Shown here one piece after another: positions 1 through 8,100 of a stretch of 64,000 nucleotides of DNA; the stretch's first letter is position 1, and each line of letters opens with the position of its first letter. Origin of the DNA: Amycolatopsis thailandensis (GTDB lineage Bacteria > Actinomycetota > Actinomycetes > Mycobacteriales > Pseudonocardiaceae). Where the stretch lies: assembly GCF_002234405.1 (NCBI RefSeq), contig NZ_NMQT01000022.1, positions 27,153 to 91,152 of the forward strand. The letters run 5' to 3'. Below the pieces are notes generated by a model. The model was not told where the DNA came from. It did no database searches and saw only the letters and a program-made list of their open reading frames with translations. Made by a program: the position numbers and the translations under genes.

Positions 1-696
1 GTGGCGGTGTTCGACGAGCCAGGCGGCGATGTCGTGGAGTTTGAGGTTGCTGTGCTGGGAGGCTTCGACGAGCATGCTGAACGCGCGGGCGTGGTCGATG
101 TCGTGACGTTGCATGAGGATGCCTTTGGCCATGCCGATGGTGTCGCGGTGCTCGATCGCCTGGTGCAGGTGGGCCTCTTTCTGGGCGCCGACGAGCGCGA
201 TCGCGGCATGGGTGGCGAACATACGCCCGTCCAGTTCGGTCTGCTTGCTGAACGCGAAGAGCCGGGTCGAGTAGATGTTCAGGGCGCCGAGAGTGGTGTC
301 GGTGACGAACAACCGATAGGACAGCATCGACCGGGCCCCGGCCCGGACGGCGGCGGGGGTGAAGTCGGGCCAGCGGTCCTCGTCGGCGAGGTCGCCGGTG
401 CGATAGATCTCGTGTTCGCTGATCGCGTCTACGCAAGGGCCTTGACCGGTGCGGTACTGTGCCTGATCGATCTCCACGACGGACTCGCTGGATGGTGCGA
501 CTGTGCGGATCTTGCCCTGGCGCTCGACCAGGGAGATCCCGGCGTGCTCGGCACCGTCGATATGATCGATCGTGGCCTTCACGATCGCGGCCAGGGTCGT
601 CTCGACGTCGGGTTCTGCCTGCAGAGCGCGCGCGATCTGGCTCAGCACCGCGGCCAGTCCGCCCTCCCTGTTTTCTACTTTGTCGGCGGTATTCAT
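1..696 (-). CDS. GAF-ANTAR regulator, C-terminus beyond window edge
   Basis: The reverse strand from the ATG at 694-696, with an AGGAGG site a few bases upstream, stays open to the window edge (232 codons, no stop seen). The first ~150 residues read as a GAF sensor domain (for example AEHAGISLVERQGKI and GQGPCVDAISEHEIYRTGD). The C-terminal part is an ANTAR domain (HRDTIGMAKGILMQRHDIDH). ANTAR domains bind two-hexaloop RNA hairpins and prevent transcription termination, so this is probably a soluble RNA-binding antiterminator controlled by a small ligand or redox signal. The signal cannot be told from sequence. Only a few C-terminal residues are likely missing. Confidence 0.9.
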   Translation of the reverse strand, partial: MNTADKVENREGGLAAVLSQIARALQAEPDVETTLAAIVKATIDHIDGAEHAGISLVERQGKIRTVAPSSESVVEIDQAQYRTGQGPCVDAISEHEIYRTGDLADEDRWPDFTPAAVRAGARSMLSYRLFVTDTTLGALNIYSTRLFAFSKQTELDGRMFATHAAIALVGAQKEAHLHQAIEHRDTIGMAKGILMQRHDIDHARAFSMLVEASQHSNLKLHDIAAWLVEHRH

Positions 697-1181
697 CGAG
701 CCTCCTGTCTTGAGTCTCGCAACGTAGTCGTGCAGCCCTTGTCGTTGGGGTACCCAATCGGCGTAACCTGTGACCATAGGCGTGATCAGCAGGATCGCGC
801 CGGTTCTGCGTCCGCCAGGCTCTGTCGAGACGACCTCGCCTACGCCGAACGGCGTTACGCGTCGAGAACGGCCGAAGCCGAGGCCCTTTCGTGCTGTCGG
901 ATCACTCAGGAGTACTGGGACCGGTTGCGCCGTACCTGGTTTTCGCCGGACCGGCTCAGGGTGGGGCGCACATCACCCTTTTATGCTCTTCCCGGGGAAA
1001 ATCTGGACGCGGTCAGCGTGGACTGTGCCGCACCCGTTCCCTGGGGCGCGGAGTCGCGCTCGCGATCGACTGGCCCGGGCTGGTGGCCGTGCATCGTGAT
1101 CTGCGCAACCGATGGCAGCGACCGGGCTGGCGATCTGGCGTTACCTCGGTGGGCCGTGGGAAGCGATCAACCGGCTGGACC
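697..1181. other. 485-base stretch without a convincing gene
   Basis: Several frames are open here, but none has a consistent protein-like composition or a ribosome site. A short coherent run (AIWRYLGGPWEAINRLDL) occurs on the forward strand near 1125-1180, just before the 3' end of the next reverse gene. It may be a remnant. The stretch next to 696 should hold the promoter of the GAF-ANTAR gene. Confidence 0.4.
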
Positions 1182-1514
1182 TCACGCTGAGGCGAGGTGA
1201 TCTGTCTTGTCGAGCTCGGCGAGCCAGGCGAGCGCCTGTTCGGGATCCAGGCACGGAATGTTCAGTTCCCGGACCCGCCGGAGTTGCGAGGTGTCGGCCC
1301 GGCAGCCGCGGCCACTGAGTACGTCGTGGTCGGCGACCGCGCAGACCAGTGCGGGGTGAGGAATCTCGACCGCCCCGAAACCACGTGAAAACGCCGCCCC
1401 GATGATTTTTTCCAGGACAGCATGGTCGCCCAGGTAGAGGATCGTCCAGCCCTGGGGCTGTGTGGCCAGCCGCTTCCACCACGCTCGCATGATGTGCGAA
1501 TGCCCTGTGCGCAC
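1182..1514 (-). CDS. Hypothetical protein, about 110 aa
   Basis: This reverse-strand frame starts at a GTG (1512-1514) with AAAGG nine bases upstream; an in-frame ATG lies at 1490. The product has ordinary soluble composition (WTILYLGDHAVLEKIIGAAF, then a C-terminal LDPEQALAWLAELDKTDHLA) and no signal peptide or membrane segment. I do not recognise a family. Codon third positions are G/C-rich as in neighbouring genes, which supports a real gene. Nothing in the context suggests a function. Confidence 0.55.
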   Translation of the reverse strand: MRTGHSHIMRAWWKRLATQPQGWTILYLGDHAVLEKIIGAAFSRGFGAVEIPHPALVCAVADHDVLSGRGCRADTSQLRRVRELNIPCLDPEQALAWLAELDKTDHLASA

Positions 1515-1621
1515 ACTGACAAACCTTTATGCCCTGCATCGTCACTGACTTGCGACACGCCGATTTCCGTCCTCACCGGGCAAGCACGGATTTCACCGGC
1601 CGGGTCGTGGCAACCGGAAGA

Positions 1622-1659
1622 ATGTGGCCGACCCCTCCATACGGACGGGTCGGCCACAT
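1622..1659. terminator. 13-bp perfect inverted repeat, likely terminator
   Basis: Arms ATGTGGCCGACCC (1622-1634) and GGGTCGGCCACAT (1647-1659) pair perfectly around a 12-base loop. The repeat lies downstream of the reverse-strand SRPBCC gene and upstream of the 110-aa gene. There is no clear T-run, as is common for actinobacterial hairpins. Confidence 0.6.
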
Positions 1660-1756
1660 CGCGTGCAAACGGCCTGGGTCGGGAGAAGCGGCCGTCCTCC
1701 TCACCCTTGGTCGGGCAACGACCCTCGTGCGGGTGAGGTGGTCTGAAATAAGAGGG

Positions 1757-2224
1757 TTAGGACTGCCCAGGGCGGTCCACGTCGCCGCGCCACGCGCCGG
1801 TCTCCGAACCGCCGCGGTTTTCGAGGAAGGTCTTGAAGCGGTCGAGGTCACCTTGAACACGGCGGTCGAGGATGCCGAGCTTGTCGGCGACGTTCTCCAC
1901 GAACCCTTCGGGATCAATGTCCATCTGGACGGTGACCCGGGTGTTGTGCTCGTCAAGGCGGTGCACGGTGACGACGCCCGCGTGGGTCGGGCCGTCGTCG
2001 GACTTCCACGCGACGCGTTCGTCCGGGTGCTGCTCGGTGATGGTGGCGTCGAATTCCCTGGAGACGCCGGCCACGGTGATGGTCCAGTGCGTGTGGGTGT
2101 CGTCGCGCTGCTCGATCCGGTCCACGCCTTCCATGAAGCGAGGGAATTCGGCGAACTGGGTCCATTGGTTGTAGACATCGCTGACCGGCGCCTCGACGTC
2201 AACGGACTTGGTGATCGTGCTCAT
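1757..2224 (-). CDS. SRPBCC family protein
   Basis: The 155-residue product begins MSTITKSVDVEAPVSDVYNQ at the ATG 2222-2224, with AAGGAG about 8 bases upstream; longer in-frame extensions lack a ribosome site. The opening beta strand and the PVSDVYNQWTQFAEFPRFM helix are typical of the polyketide cyclase/START-like SRPBCC fold, a deep hydrophobic pocket for lipids or aromatics. The middle (ITEQHPDERVAWKSDDGPTH) matches the actinobacterial coenzyme Q-binding/cyclase-like branch. The ligand is unknown. It stands alone, transcribed away from the dehydrogenase at 2616, with a hairpin after its stop. Confidence 0.85.
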   Translation of the reverse strand: MSTITKSVDVEAPVSDVYNQWTQFAEFPRFMEGVDRIEQRDDTHTHWTITVAGVSREFDATITEQHPDERVAWKSDDGPTHAGVVTVHRLDEHNTRVTVQMDIDPEGFVENVADKLGILDRRVQGDLDRFKTFLENRGGSETGAWRGDVDRPGQS

Positions 2225-2576
2225 CAAGCGGCTCCTTGAGGCTGGTCTGTTTTTCGTTCGCCTCCTGATACCCCGCCAAGTCCGGTCGAAACCAGCGGAC
2301 AGCACCATCGGGGGATCGAGCCGTCGAGGTCGGCCGGCATCAGCGAGTGAAAAAGTCATATCCATCGAAGAGCTCGTCGAGTTGAACCCGCCGCAGCGAA
2401 AGGCGCGGCTGAGCCAAGCGCTGTTGCCCCTCGTTCAGAAGTACCAGCCCATTCTGGCCGTGCACGTCACGAAGGCACTACTGGAGCTGGAGGACCACGA
2501 GGTGCTCGCGGCTTCGGTCCCGAGCGGGCCGCTCGAAAGCCGTTCGCCCGGTTTCGTCCCGCCTCTGACCGGCTAA
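2208..2576 (+). CDS. Short frame with an MLLE/PABC-like domain; start uncertain
   Basis: The last ~75 codons (about 2350-2576) use G/C-rich third positions and encode ISIEELVELNPPQRKARLSQ followed by ALLPLVQKYQPILAVHVTKA and LLELEDHEVLAA. The order PPQ..K..L...L.PL.Q...P.LA...T..LLE.....VL follows the C-terminal MLLE (PABC) domain of eukaryotic poly(A)-binding proteins, a peptide-binding helical bundle. The similarity is judged by eye and is remote. The first ~45 codons look non-coding and cover the divergent promoter of the SRPBCC gene. No ATG or GTG with a ribosome site precedes the domain, so this may be a gene fragment or use an unusual start. Confidence 0.4.
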   Translation: MVIVLIKRLLEAGLFFVRLLIPRQVRSKPADSTIGGSSRRGRPASASEKVISIEELVELNPPQRKARLSQALLPLVQKYQPILAVHVTKALLELEDHEVLAASVPSGPLESRSPGFVPPLTG

Positions 2577-2615
2577 CCACTGTGGACAGGGCGAAACCGA
2601 GGAGGCGAACGCGAC

Positions 2616-3815
2616 ATGAAGGCAGTGGTGTGGCACGACGTCGGCGACATCCGGCTCGACGAGGTGCCCGATCCCAAGATCCTCGAGCCGAGCGACGCGA
2701 TCATCCGGATCACCCGGAGCGCGATCTGCGGTACGGATCTGCATTTGGTACGGGGGACCATGCCGGGAATGGTGCCGGGCACGATCGTGGGCCACGAGGC
2801 TGTCGGCGTGGTCGAGGAGGTCGGCCCGGCTGTCCGAGGGCTCACTCCGGGCGACCGCGTGGTGGTGACGTCCACGATCGGGTGCGGTACCTGTTCGTAT
2901 TGCCGCGCGGGCTATTACGCGCAGTGCGACACCGCGAATCCCCACGGCCCGGGGGCGGGCACGTCCTTCTTCGGTGGTCCTGAGACGACCGGTCCGGTCG
3001 ATGGGCTTCAGGCGGAGTACGCGCGGATCCCGTTCGCGATGACCACGCTCGTGCCGGTTCCGGACGGGATGAGCGACGACGATGCCATTCTGGTCTCCGA
3101 CATCTTTCCGACCGCATGGTTCGGTGCCCGCCTGGCGGAGGTCGGCACCGGGGACAGCGTGCTCGTGCTCGGTGCCGGCGCGGTGGGGCAGTTCGCGATC
3201 GCGTCCGCGAAACGGCAGGGTGCGGGCAGGGTCTTCGTCGTCGACGGGATCGCTTCCCGGTTGAATCTGGCTCGTGGCCAGAACGCGGAAACGATCGACT
3301 TCAACGCCGAGGACCCGATCGCCCTCGTGAAGGAACTGACCGGGGGGATCGGAGTGGACCGGGTGATCGACGCGGTCGGCGTCGACGCTCAGCGACCAGC
3401 GCGCGGCCCCGCCTCCGGGCAGGGGAAGGATCTCGAATCGGAGCAGGAGCTCGCGGCGCCTGAGTCCGCTCCGGACGGCGACCTGTGGGTGCCGGGTGAG
3501 GCGCCCAGTCTGGCCGCGCGCTGGGCCGTGGAAGCGGTCGCGAAGGCCGGGACGATCGGGGTGATCGGTGTCTATCCGCCGGGATTCGACCGGTTCCCGT
3601 TCGGCGCGGCGATGAACAAGAACCTCACCGTCCACATGGGAAACTGCAACCACAGGCGCTATGTGCCAAAGCTGCTTCAGCTCGTGGCCTCAGGTGGCGT
3701 CGATCCGAAGCCCTTCATCACACAGCACGAGAAGCCCGCCTCGGCGATCGACGCCTACAAGACTTTCGATCGTCGCGAGGAGGGCTGGCTCAAAACGGTG
3801 CTGGACGTCGGGTGA
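2616..3815 (+). CDS. Zinc-dependent alcohol dehydrogenase, formaldehyde-dehydrogenase-like
   Basis: This 399-aa medium-chain dehydrogenase has the catalytic-zinc residues C38 (CGTDLH) and H60-E61 (GHE). It also has the four structural-zinc cysteines C90, C93, C96 and C104, and the nucleotide-binding GAGAVG loop at 186-191. The length and the polar insertion near residues 265-295 match the branch annotated as glutathione-independent formaldehyde dehydrogenase or related zinc ADHs. It should oxidise an alcohol or aldehyde hydrate with NAD in the cytoplasm; the substrate is not evident. A GAGGAGG-like site precedes the ATG. Confidence 0.9.
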   Translation: MKAVVWHDVGDIRLDEVPDPKILEPSDAIIRITRSAICGTDLHLVRGTMPGMVPGTIVGHEAVGVVEEVGPAVRGLTPGDRVVVTSTIGCGTCSYCRAGYYAQCDTANPHGPGAGTSFFGGPETTGPVDGLQAEYARIPFAMTTLVPVPDGMSDDDAILVSDIFPTAWFGARLAEVGTGDSVLVLGAGAVGQFAIASAKRQGAGRVFVVDGIASRLNLARGQNAETIDFNAEDPIALVKELTGGIGVDRVIDAVGVDAQRPARGPASGQGKDLESEQELAAPESAPDGDLWVPGEAPSLAARWAVEAVAKAGTIGVIGVYPPGFDRFPFGAAMNKNLTVHMGNCNHRRYVPKLLQLVASGGVDPKPFITQHEKPASAIDAYKTFDRREEGWLKTVLDVG

Positions 3816-3834
3816 CCCGGACTAGCACGGCCAG

Positions 3835-4100
3835 GTGCCCCAAGTGGAGAAGGAGATGGTCTGGGAAGGCGTTTCGGCCAGCAGGCCGGCGACGGCGAGT
3901 CGGCCGGTCACGAATCCGGTCGGCGCATCGTCACGTTGCTCCGCAAGAAAAAGGCCGATCTGACGGTGGACGACGAGAAGCACATGCGGAAAGTCGTCGG
4001 CTATGTTCACCGGCACCTCGCGCAGCGCCCCGCCGGTGACATCCGGAATACCCGATGGCGCTACTCCCTGATGAACTGGGGGCACGACCCCGGCAAGTGA
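3835..4100 (+). pseudogene. Decayed DUF3140 gene
   Basis: The frame ending at the TGA 4098-4100 encodes a clear DUF3140 C-terminus (GHESGRRIVTLLRKKKADL, then HMRKVVGYVHRHLAQRP and a final RYSLMNWGHDPGK). It has no ATG, GTG or TTG start and runs back to the stop codon of the dehydrogenase in the same frame. An N-terminal-like piece (VEKEMVW) lies at 3844-3864 in another frame. The usual ~35 N-terminal residues are therefore missing, with a deletion plus a frameshift. Intact members are ~100-aa proteins of unknown role, sometimes called hypervirulence-associated or DNA-binding. Confidence 0.65.
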
Positions 4101-4146
4101 CGGGATCTGATGTTTGTGCGGATTCAAGAGCGGGTATGGCGCGAGC

Positions 4147-6474
4147 ATGGCCGATCGGATCGAACAGGTTTGGGGAACGCGGACCCCGTACTCGCGTGAC
4201 ACGGATTGGCCGCGGCGAGTGGATCTCCATCTCGCGCAGGGGTTGGAAGAGTCCGATGTGGATGCCTGGGTCCAGTCGGCCTGTGTGCTGTGCAGCAACG
4301 GGTGCGCCTGCGACATCGCCGTCAAGGACGGGCGTATGGTCGGTGTCCACGGTCGCGGGGACGATCTGGTCAACCATGGGCGGATGGGTCCCAAAGGCCT
4401 CTACGGATCATGGCAGTGGAATGGCGAGGATCGCTTGACCCGGCCGCTGATCCGTCGTGACGGCGAGCTGGTTGAGTCCGATTGGGACACCGCGATGGAC
4501 CTGATCGTGCGGCGTTCGAAGGATCTGCTGGCGGATACGGGGCCGCTGTCGCACGGTTTCTACACCAGCGGGCAGCTGTTCCTCGAGGAGTACTACACGC
4601 TCGGGGTCATCGGGAAGGCCGGTCTCGGTACGCCGCATATGGACGGCAACACCAGGCTGTGCACGGCGACAGCGGCGGCGGCGATGAAAGAGAGCTTCGG
4701 CTCCGACGGCCAACCCGGCACGTACGCCGATATCGACCACTGTGACGCACTTTTCCTGTTCGGGCACAACATGGCCTCGACGCAGACCGTGCTGTGGTCG
4801 CGGGTGCTGGACCGGCTGGCCGGGCCCGAGCCGCCGGTCGTCGTCGCCGTCGACCCGCGCCGGACGGAGGTGGCCGCGGCCGCGGAAGAATCCGGCGGGG
4901 TGCACCTGGACCCGCTTCCCGGCACGAATCAGGCACTGATGAACGGCCTGCTCCGCGAACTGATCGTCAACAAGTGGATCGACGAGGACTACGTCACCGC
5001 GCACACCCTCGGCTTCGCCGAACTCGAAGCGACGGTCGAGCCGTACACGCCCGGGCACGTGGCCGAGGTGTGCGGGGTCGACCCCGCCGCCCTAGTGCGG
5101 GCCGCGGAGATCTTCGGTACCACCCGGTGCGTGCTTTCCACTGTTTTGCAGGGGTTCTACCAATCCCACCAAGCGACCGCGGCGTCCTGCCAGGTCAACA
5201 ACCTGCATCTGCTGCGCGGGATGATCGGGCGGCCCGGTTGCGGCGTGCTCCAGATGAACGGTCAGCCCACTGCCCAGAACACCCGCGAGTGCGGTGCCGA
5301 CGGAGACCTGCCTGGGTTCCGGAACTGGGACAACCCCGAGCACATCCGGCAGCTGGCCGAACTGTGGAACGTCGACCTGATGACCATCCCGCATTGGTCG
5401 CCGCCCACCCACGCGATGCAGATCTGGCGGTACGCCGAACAGGGCTCGATCCGGTTCCTGTGGATCTCCGCCACCAATCCCGCGGTCTCCATGCCCGAAC
5501 TGCCACGTATCCGGGAGATCCTGGGCAAAGAGGACCTTTTCGTCGTGGTACAGGACGGTTTCCGTACGGAGACGGCCGAATTCGCCGACGTCGTCCTGCC
5601 CGCCGCTCTCTGGGGCGAGAAGCAGGGAACGTTCACCAACGTCAACCGCACGGTGCATCTTTCGGACAAAGCGGTCGAGCCGCCTGGAGAGGCACGCGCG
5701 GACCTGGACATCTTCCTCGACTACGCGCGGCGGATGGACTTCCGGGACCGCGACGGCGATCCGTTGATCCCGTGGCGGAATCCAGAGGAGGCGTTCCGGG
5801 CCTGGCAGGAGTGCAGCCGGGGCAGACTGTGCGACTACAGCGGACTGTCCTACGAGAAACTCCGCGGCGGCAGCGGAATCCAGTGGCCTTGCGACACTGA
5901 CCATCCGGACGGCACCGAGCGGCTCTACACCGACGGCGTGTTCTCCACGGATCCGGACGTCTGCGAGGACTTCGGCCACGACCTGCTCACCGGCGGCACC
6001 GTCTCGCCCGAGAAGTACCGTGCTCAGCGTCCGGAAGGCCGGGCATTCCTCAAGACGGCGGAGTACACGCTGCCACCGGAAGAGCCGGACGAGCACTATC
6101 CGTTCGTTTGCACGACCGGACGGACCGTCTATCACTTTCACACCCGCACGAAAACGGGCCGCGCGCCGAAGCTGCGTCGAGCGGCACCGGAACCGTGGGC
6201 GGAACTGTCCGCCGCCGATGCCGCCGACCTCGGGGTGACGGACGGCGCTCTCGTGCGCGTCGAGTCCGCGCGCGGCGCGGTCGAAGTGCCGGCGAGGATC
6301 GGCCGCGTTCGTCCCGGAGTGGTGTTCCTGCCGTTTCACTACGGCTACTGGGATGTCGGCGACGGCGGCCACACGCGTGCCGCGAACGAAGTGACGATGA
6401 CCGAATGGGATCCGGTGTCCAAACAGCCGTTGTTCAAGCTCAGCGCTGTCCGGGTCACCAAGGTGGGGGACTGA
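4147..6474 (+). CDS. Molybdopterin oxidoreductase, catalytic subunit
   Basis: The 775-aa product is a DMSO-reductase-superfamily enzyme. It has an N-terminal iron-sulfur motif (C46-x2-C49-x3-C53), a probable molybdenum ligand in NTRLC172TATAA, central motifs such as MNGQPTAQNTRECGADGDLP, and a C-terminal molydopterin-dinucleotide domain (FHTRTKTGRAP). The place of the usual fourth cluster cysteine is MGPKG (G81), so the cluster may be altered. There is no Tat signal, so it is cytoplasmic. It resembles the actinobacterial nitrate-reductase/formate-dehydrogenase-like branch; the substrate is unknown. An upstream TTG at 4114 is possible, but the ATG at 4147 fits better. The next gene starts four bases after the stop. 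Confidence 0.9.
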   Translation: MADRIEQVWGTRTPYSRDTDWPRRVDLHLAQGLEESDVDAWVQSACVLCSNGCACDIAVKDGRMVGVHGRGDDLVNHGRMGPKGLYGSWQWNGEDRLTRPLIRRDGELVESDWDTAMDLIVRRSKDLLADTGPLSHGFYTSGQLFLEEYYTLGVIGKAGLGTPHMDGNTRLCTATAAAAMKESFGSDGQPGTYADIDHCDALFLFGHNMASTQTVLWSRVLDRLAGPEPPVVVAVDPRRTEVAAAAEESGGVHLDPLPGTNQALMNGLLRELIVNKWIDEDYVTAHTLGFAELEATVEPYTPGHVAEVCGVDPAALVRAAEIFGTTRCVLSTVLQGFYQSHQATAASCQVNNLHLLRGMIGRPGCGVLQMNGQPTAQNTRECGADGDLPGFRNWDNPEHIRQLAELWNVDLMTIPHWSPPTHAMQIWRYAEQGSIRFLWISATNPAVSMPELPRIREILGKEDLFVVVQDGFRTETAEFADVVLPAALWGEKQGTFTNVNRTVHLSDKAVEPPGEARADLDIFLDYARRMDFRDRDGDPLIPWRNPEEAFRAWQECSRGRLCDYSGLSYEKLRGGSGIQWPCDTDHPDGTERLYTDGVFSTDPDVCEDFGHDLLTGGTVSPEKYRAQRPEGRAFLKTAEYTLPPEEPDEHYPFVCTTGRTVYHFHTRTKTGRAPKLRRAAPEPWAELSAADAADLGVTDGALVRVESARGAVEVPARIGRVRPGVVFLPFHYGYWDVGDGGHTRAANEVTMTEWDPVSKQPLFKLSAVRVTKVGD

Positions 6475-6477
6475 GCC

Positions 6478-6750
6478 ATGCATCTCGCGACCTACCTCGG
6501 CCTCCTGCACACGTCGCTGAACACCCTGGCCGAGGCGTTCCGGGAGGTCGGCCGCGGCCACGGCGACGAACCCGACGTCGAACACACGTGTTCGATGCTC
6601 GCCGGACGACTCGACGGGCAGGTCGATGCCCTCACGCCGATCGTCGAACGGTACGGCGAACACCGTGAACAGGAACCCGACCGGCTCCACGCCGCCGGGC
6701 TGGAAACCACTCGAAGCGGTGGGGTGGGGCTGTTACGCGACCTGTTCTAG
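6478..6750 (+). pseudogene. Truncated partner protein of the molybdoenzyme
   Basis: The frame starts four bases after the molybdoenzyme stop and encodes a helical N-terminus (MHLATYLGLLHTSLNTLAEA). By recollection of the family, genes in this position encode ~150-aa helical proteins that continue past the GGLGLLRDL motif. Here the protein stops immediately after GGVGLLRDLF, at 90 aa. The break coincides with the start of lower-G+C DNA of a restriction-modification island, so the gene was probably cut by that insertion. Confidence 0.6.
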
Positions 6751-6963
6751 GAAGCGTGGAAAGCCGCGGCATGGAACGCGAGCAGGTTGAATTCGGCTGG
6801 CCACCAGCCCTTGCGCTCGAACTGTCGGCTTGGCCACGCCTTTCCTAGCACCCCGTTCGGCCTGGTCAATGGCGTGACCCAGAGTTGCGATGCCCGCCGC
6901 ACTGAACCGCTCGGCGACTAGCCTCCGGCAGAGGTCATCCCAACTGGGCGCATCCCGACTCAT
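6733..6963 (-). CDS. Small hypothetical protein at the island edge
   Basis: A 76-aa reverse frame starts MSRDAPSWDDLCRRLVAERF and runs out across the island junction into the end of the truncated gene on the other strand. Its first ~45 residues look protein-like and the rest does not. It may be the start of a gene whose 3' part was lost when the island boundary formed. No strong ribosome site is visible and I recognise no family. Confidence 0.3.
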   Translation of the reverse strand: MSRDAPSWDDLCRRLVAERFSAAGIATLGHAIDQAERGARKGVAKPTVRAQGLVASRIQPARVPCRGFPRFLEQVA

Positions 6964-7004
6964 ACTGAAAGGTTCGCACTTCCAGGTAGTTTCTTCCTCC
7001 GATT

Positions 7005-8099
7005 TTAGAGGCCGTCAGAGGTCGGTACCACCTTGTACCAGGCAAGTTCGTGGCCAGGCTCATCCGCAAACCAAGCCCAGGTTCCAGAGGCGATGTCTTT
7101 CAAACGCTTCTTGGCGGCAGCATGGTTCCGAGAGAGAAATGCCGTCAGAAAGGAGCAACGCTCGGCTTTAATGTTTTGTTGGGCTGCCCAGGCGAGTAGT
7201 GCCTTGCGGCGTTCCTCGGAGACGGGACCATCAGACGCGACGGCTTCAATGATCCAGAAGTGAACCGGATCTGCGCCGATGTCGGCGATGACGGCGTCGG
7301 GCAGGACATTGGCGAGATCGATGTTGATGCCGAGCGCGCGCAGCGTCCGCTCATCGCCAATGTGGACCTTGTCGCCGGGCTCGGAGATCGTGAGGACGAC
7401 AGGTTGCACGAGCCGAGCTGGTGCCCAGGTTTCGATGACGCCTTTGATGATCTTCGAGGAGTGACCTGGCTCTAGTGTTCGGGTTGTGTTGTTCGGCAGG
7501 GTGACTGTTACTGCGTGCGCGGCCGTCTCGGTGTCAAGCGCGTGAATCGCTCGCAGCCGCGTGCCGGGGTCCAGGTGTTTCTCGCGCCACTCATCCGCCG
7601 ATTGTTCGAAGTCTTCCTCAGTAAGACTGGGGTTGAACAAGTCAGCAAAGTCATTCAGCAATGCCCATCGAGGCTTACTGCTGGACGTGGGAAGCCCAGG
7701 ACGCATCCGGAGCGCGCCATGTTCGCGCCACTTGCGGAACGTCTCATCGCGCAGCGTCTCGCGTGAGTTGTCCTTATATTTGGGCTGGAAGGGCACTCCC
7801 CAGTGAGTATGGAGGTCCTCAACCTGCTTACTGCCCTTCGCAGCAGCAGTACGCCAGGCGAGTCGGTCGGCGTCAGAGGTGCGCGACAGCGCTTCGCTTG
7901 ACATCCACACGACCGTGGACGGCCGGGCCCACTCGACAATGTCAGGGTCGTCGCTCGAACTACAGACCGCATCTACATGGATGCAGGCGGCAACTGCCAT
8001 GCCTGCGAGAGGCGAGGACAGCACAGAGTCGAAGGCAGCCCTCGGAAAGATCACCTGAAGTCGGCGCTCGGCTTCATCGGGACTGATGGGCTCGCGCAC
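7005..8099 (-). CDS. Type II restriction endonuclease, BsuBI/PstI family
   Basis: The 364-aa product starts at a GTG (8097-8099) one base after the methyltransferase stop, with GGGAG ahead. The C-terminal half carries the BsuBI/PstI endonuclease domain: HIGDERTLRALGINIDLANV, PDAVIAD, then FWIIEAVASDGPVSEERR and a terminal TWAWFADEPGHELAWY. This is a PD-(D/E)XK nuclease family whose named members cut CTGCAG. It would cleave unmethylated DNA in the cytoplasm. Gene order methyltransferase then nuclease on one transcript allows protection first. G+C is visibly lower than in flanking genes, which suggests transfer. Confidence 0.9.
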   Translation of the reverse strand: MREPISPDEAERRLQVIFPRAAFDSVLSSPLAGMAVAACIHVDAVCSSSDDPDIVEWARPSTVVWMSSEALSRTSDADRLAWRTAAAKGSKQVEDLHTHWGVPFQPKYKDNSRETLRDETFRKWREHGALRMRPGLPTSSSKPRWALLNDFADLFNPSLTEEDFEQSADEWREKHLDPGTRLRAIHALDTETAAHAVTVTLPNNTTRTLEPGHSSKIIKGVIETWAPARLVQPVVLTISEPGDKVHIGDERTLRALGINIDLANVLPDAVIADIGADPVHFWIIEAVASDGPVSEERRKALLAWAAQQNIKAERCSFLTAFLSRNHAAAKKRLKDIASGTWAWFADEPGHELAWYKVVPTSDGL

Positions 8100-8100
8100 G

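Noticed and set aside
1..1200. Forward 399-codon open frame
   Set aside because: It mirrors the reverse GAF-ANTAR gene and has Gly/Arg/Ala-rich shadow composition without a ribosome site.
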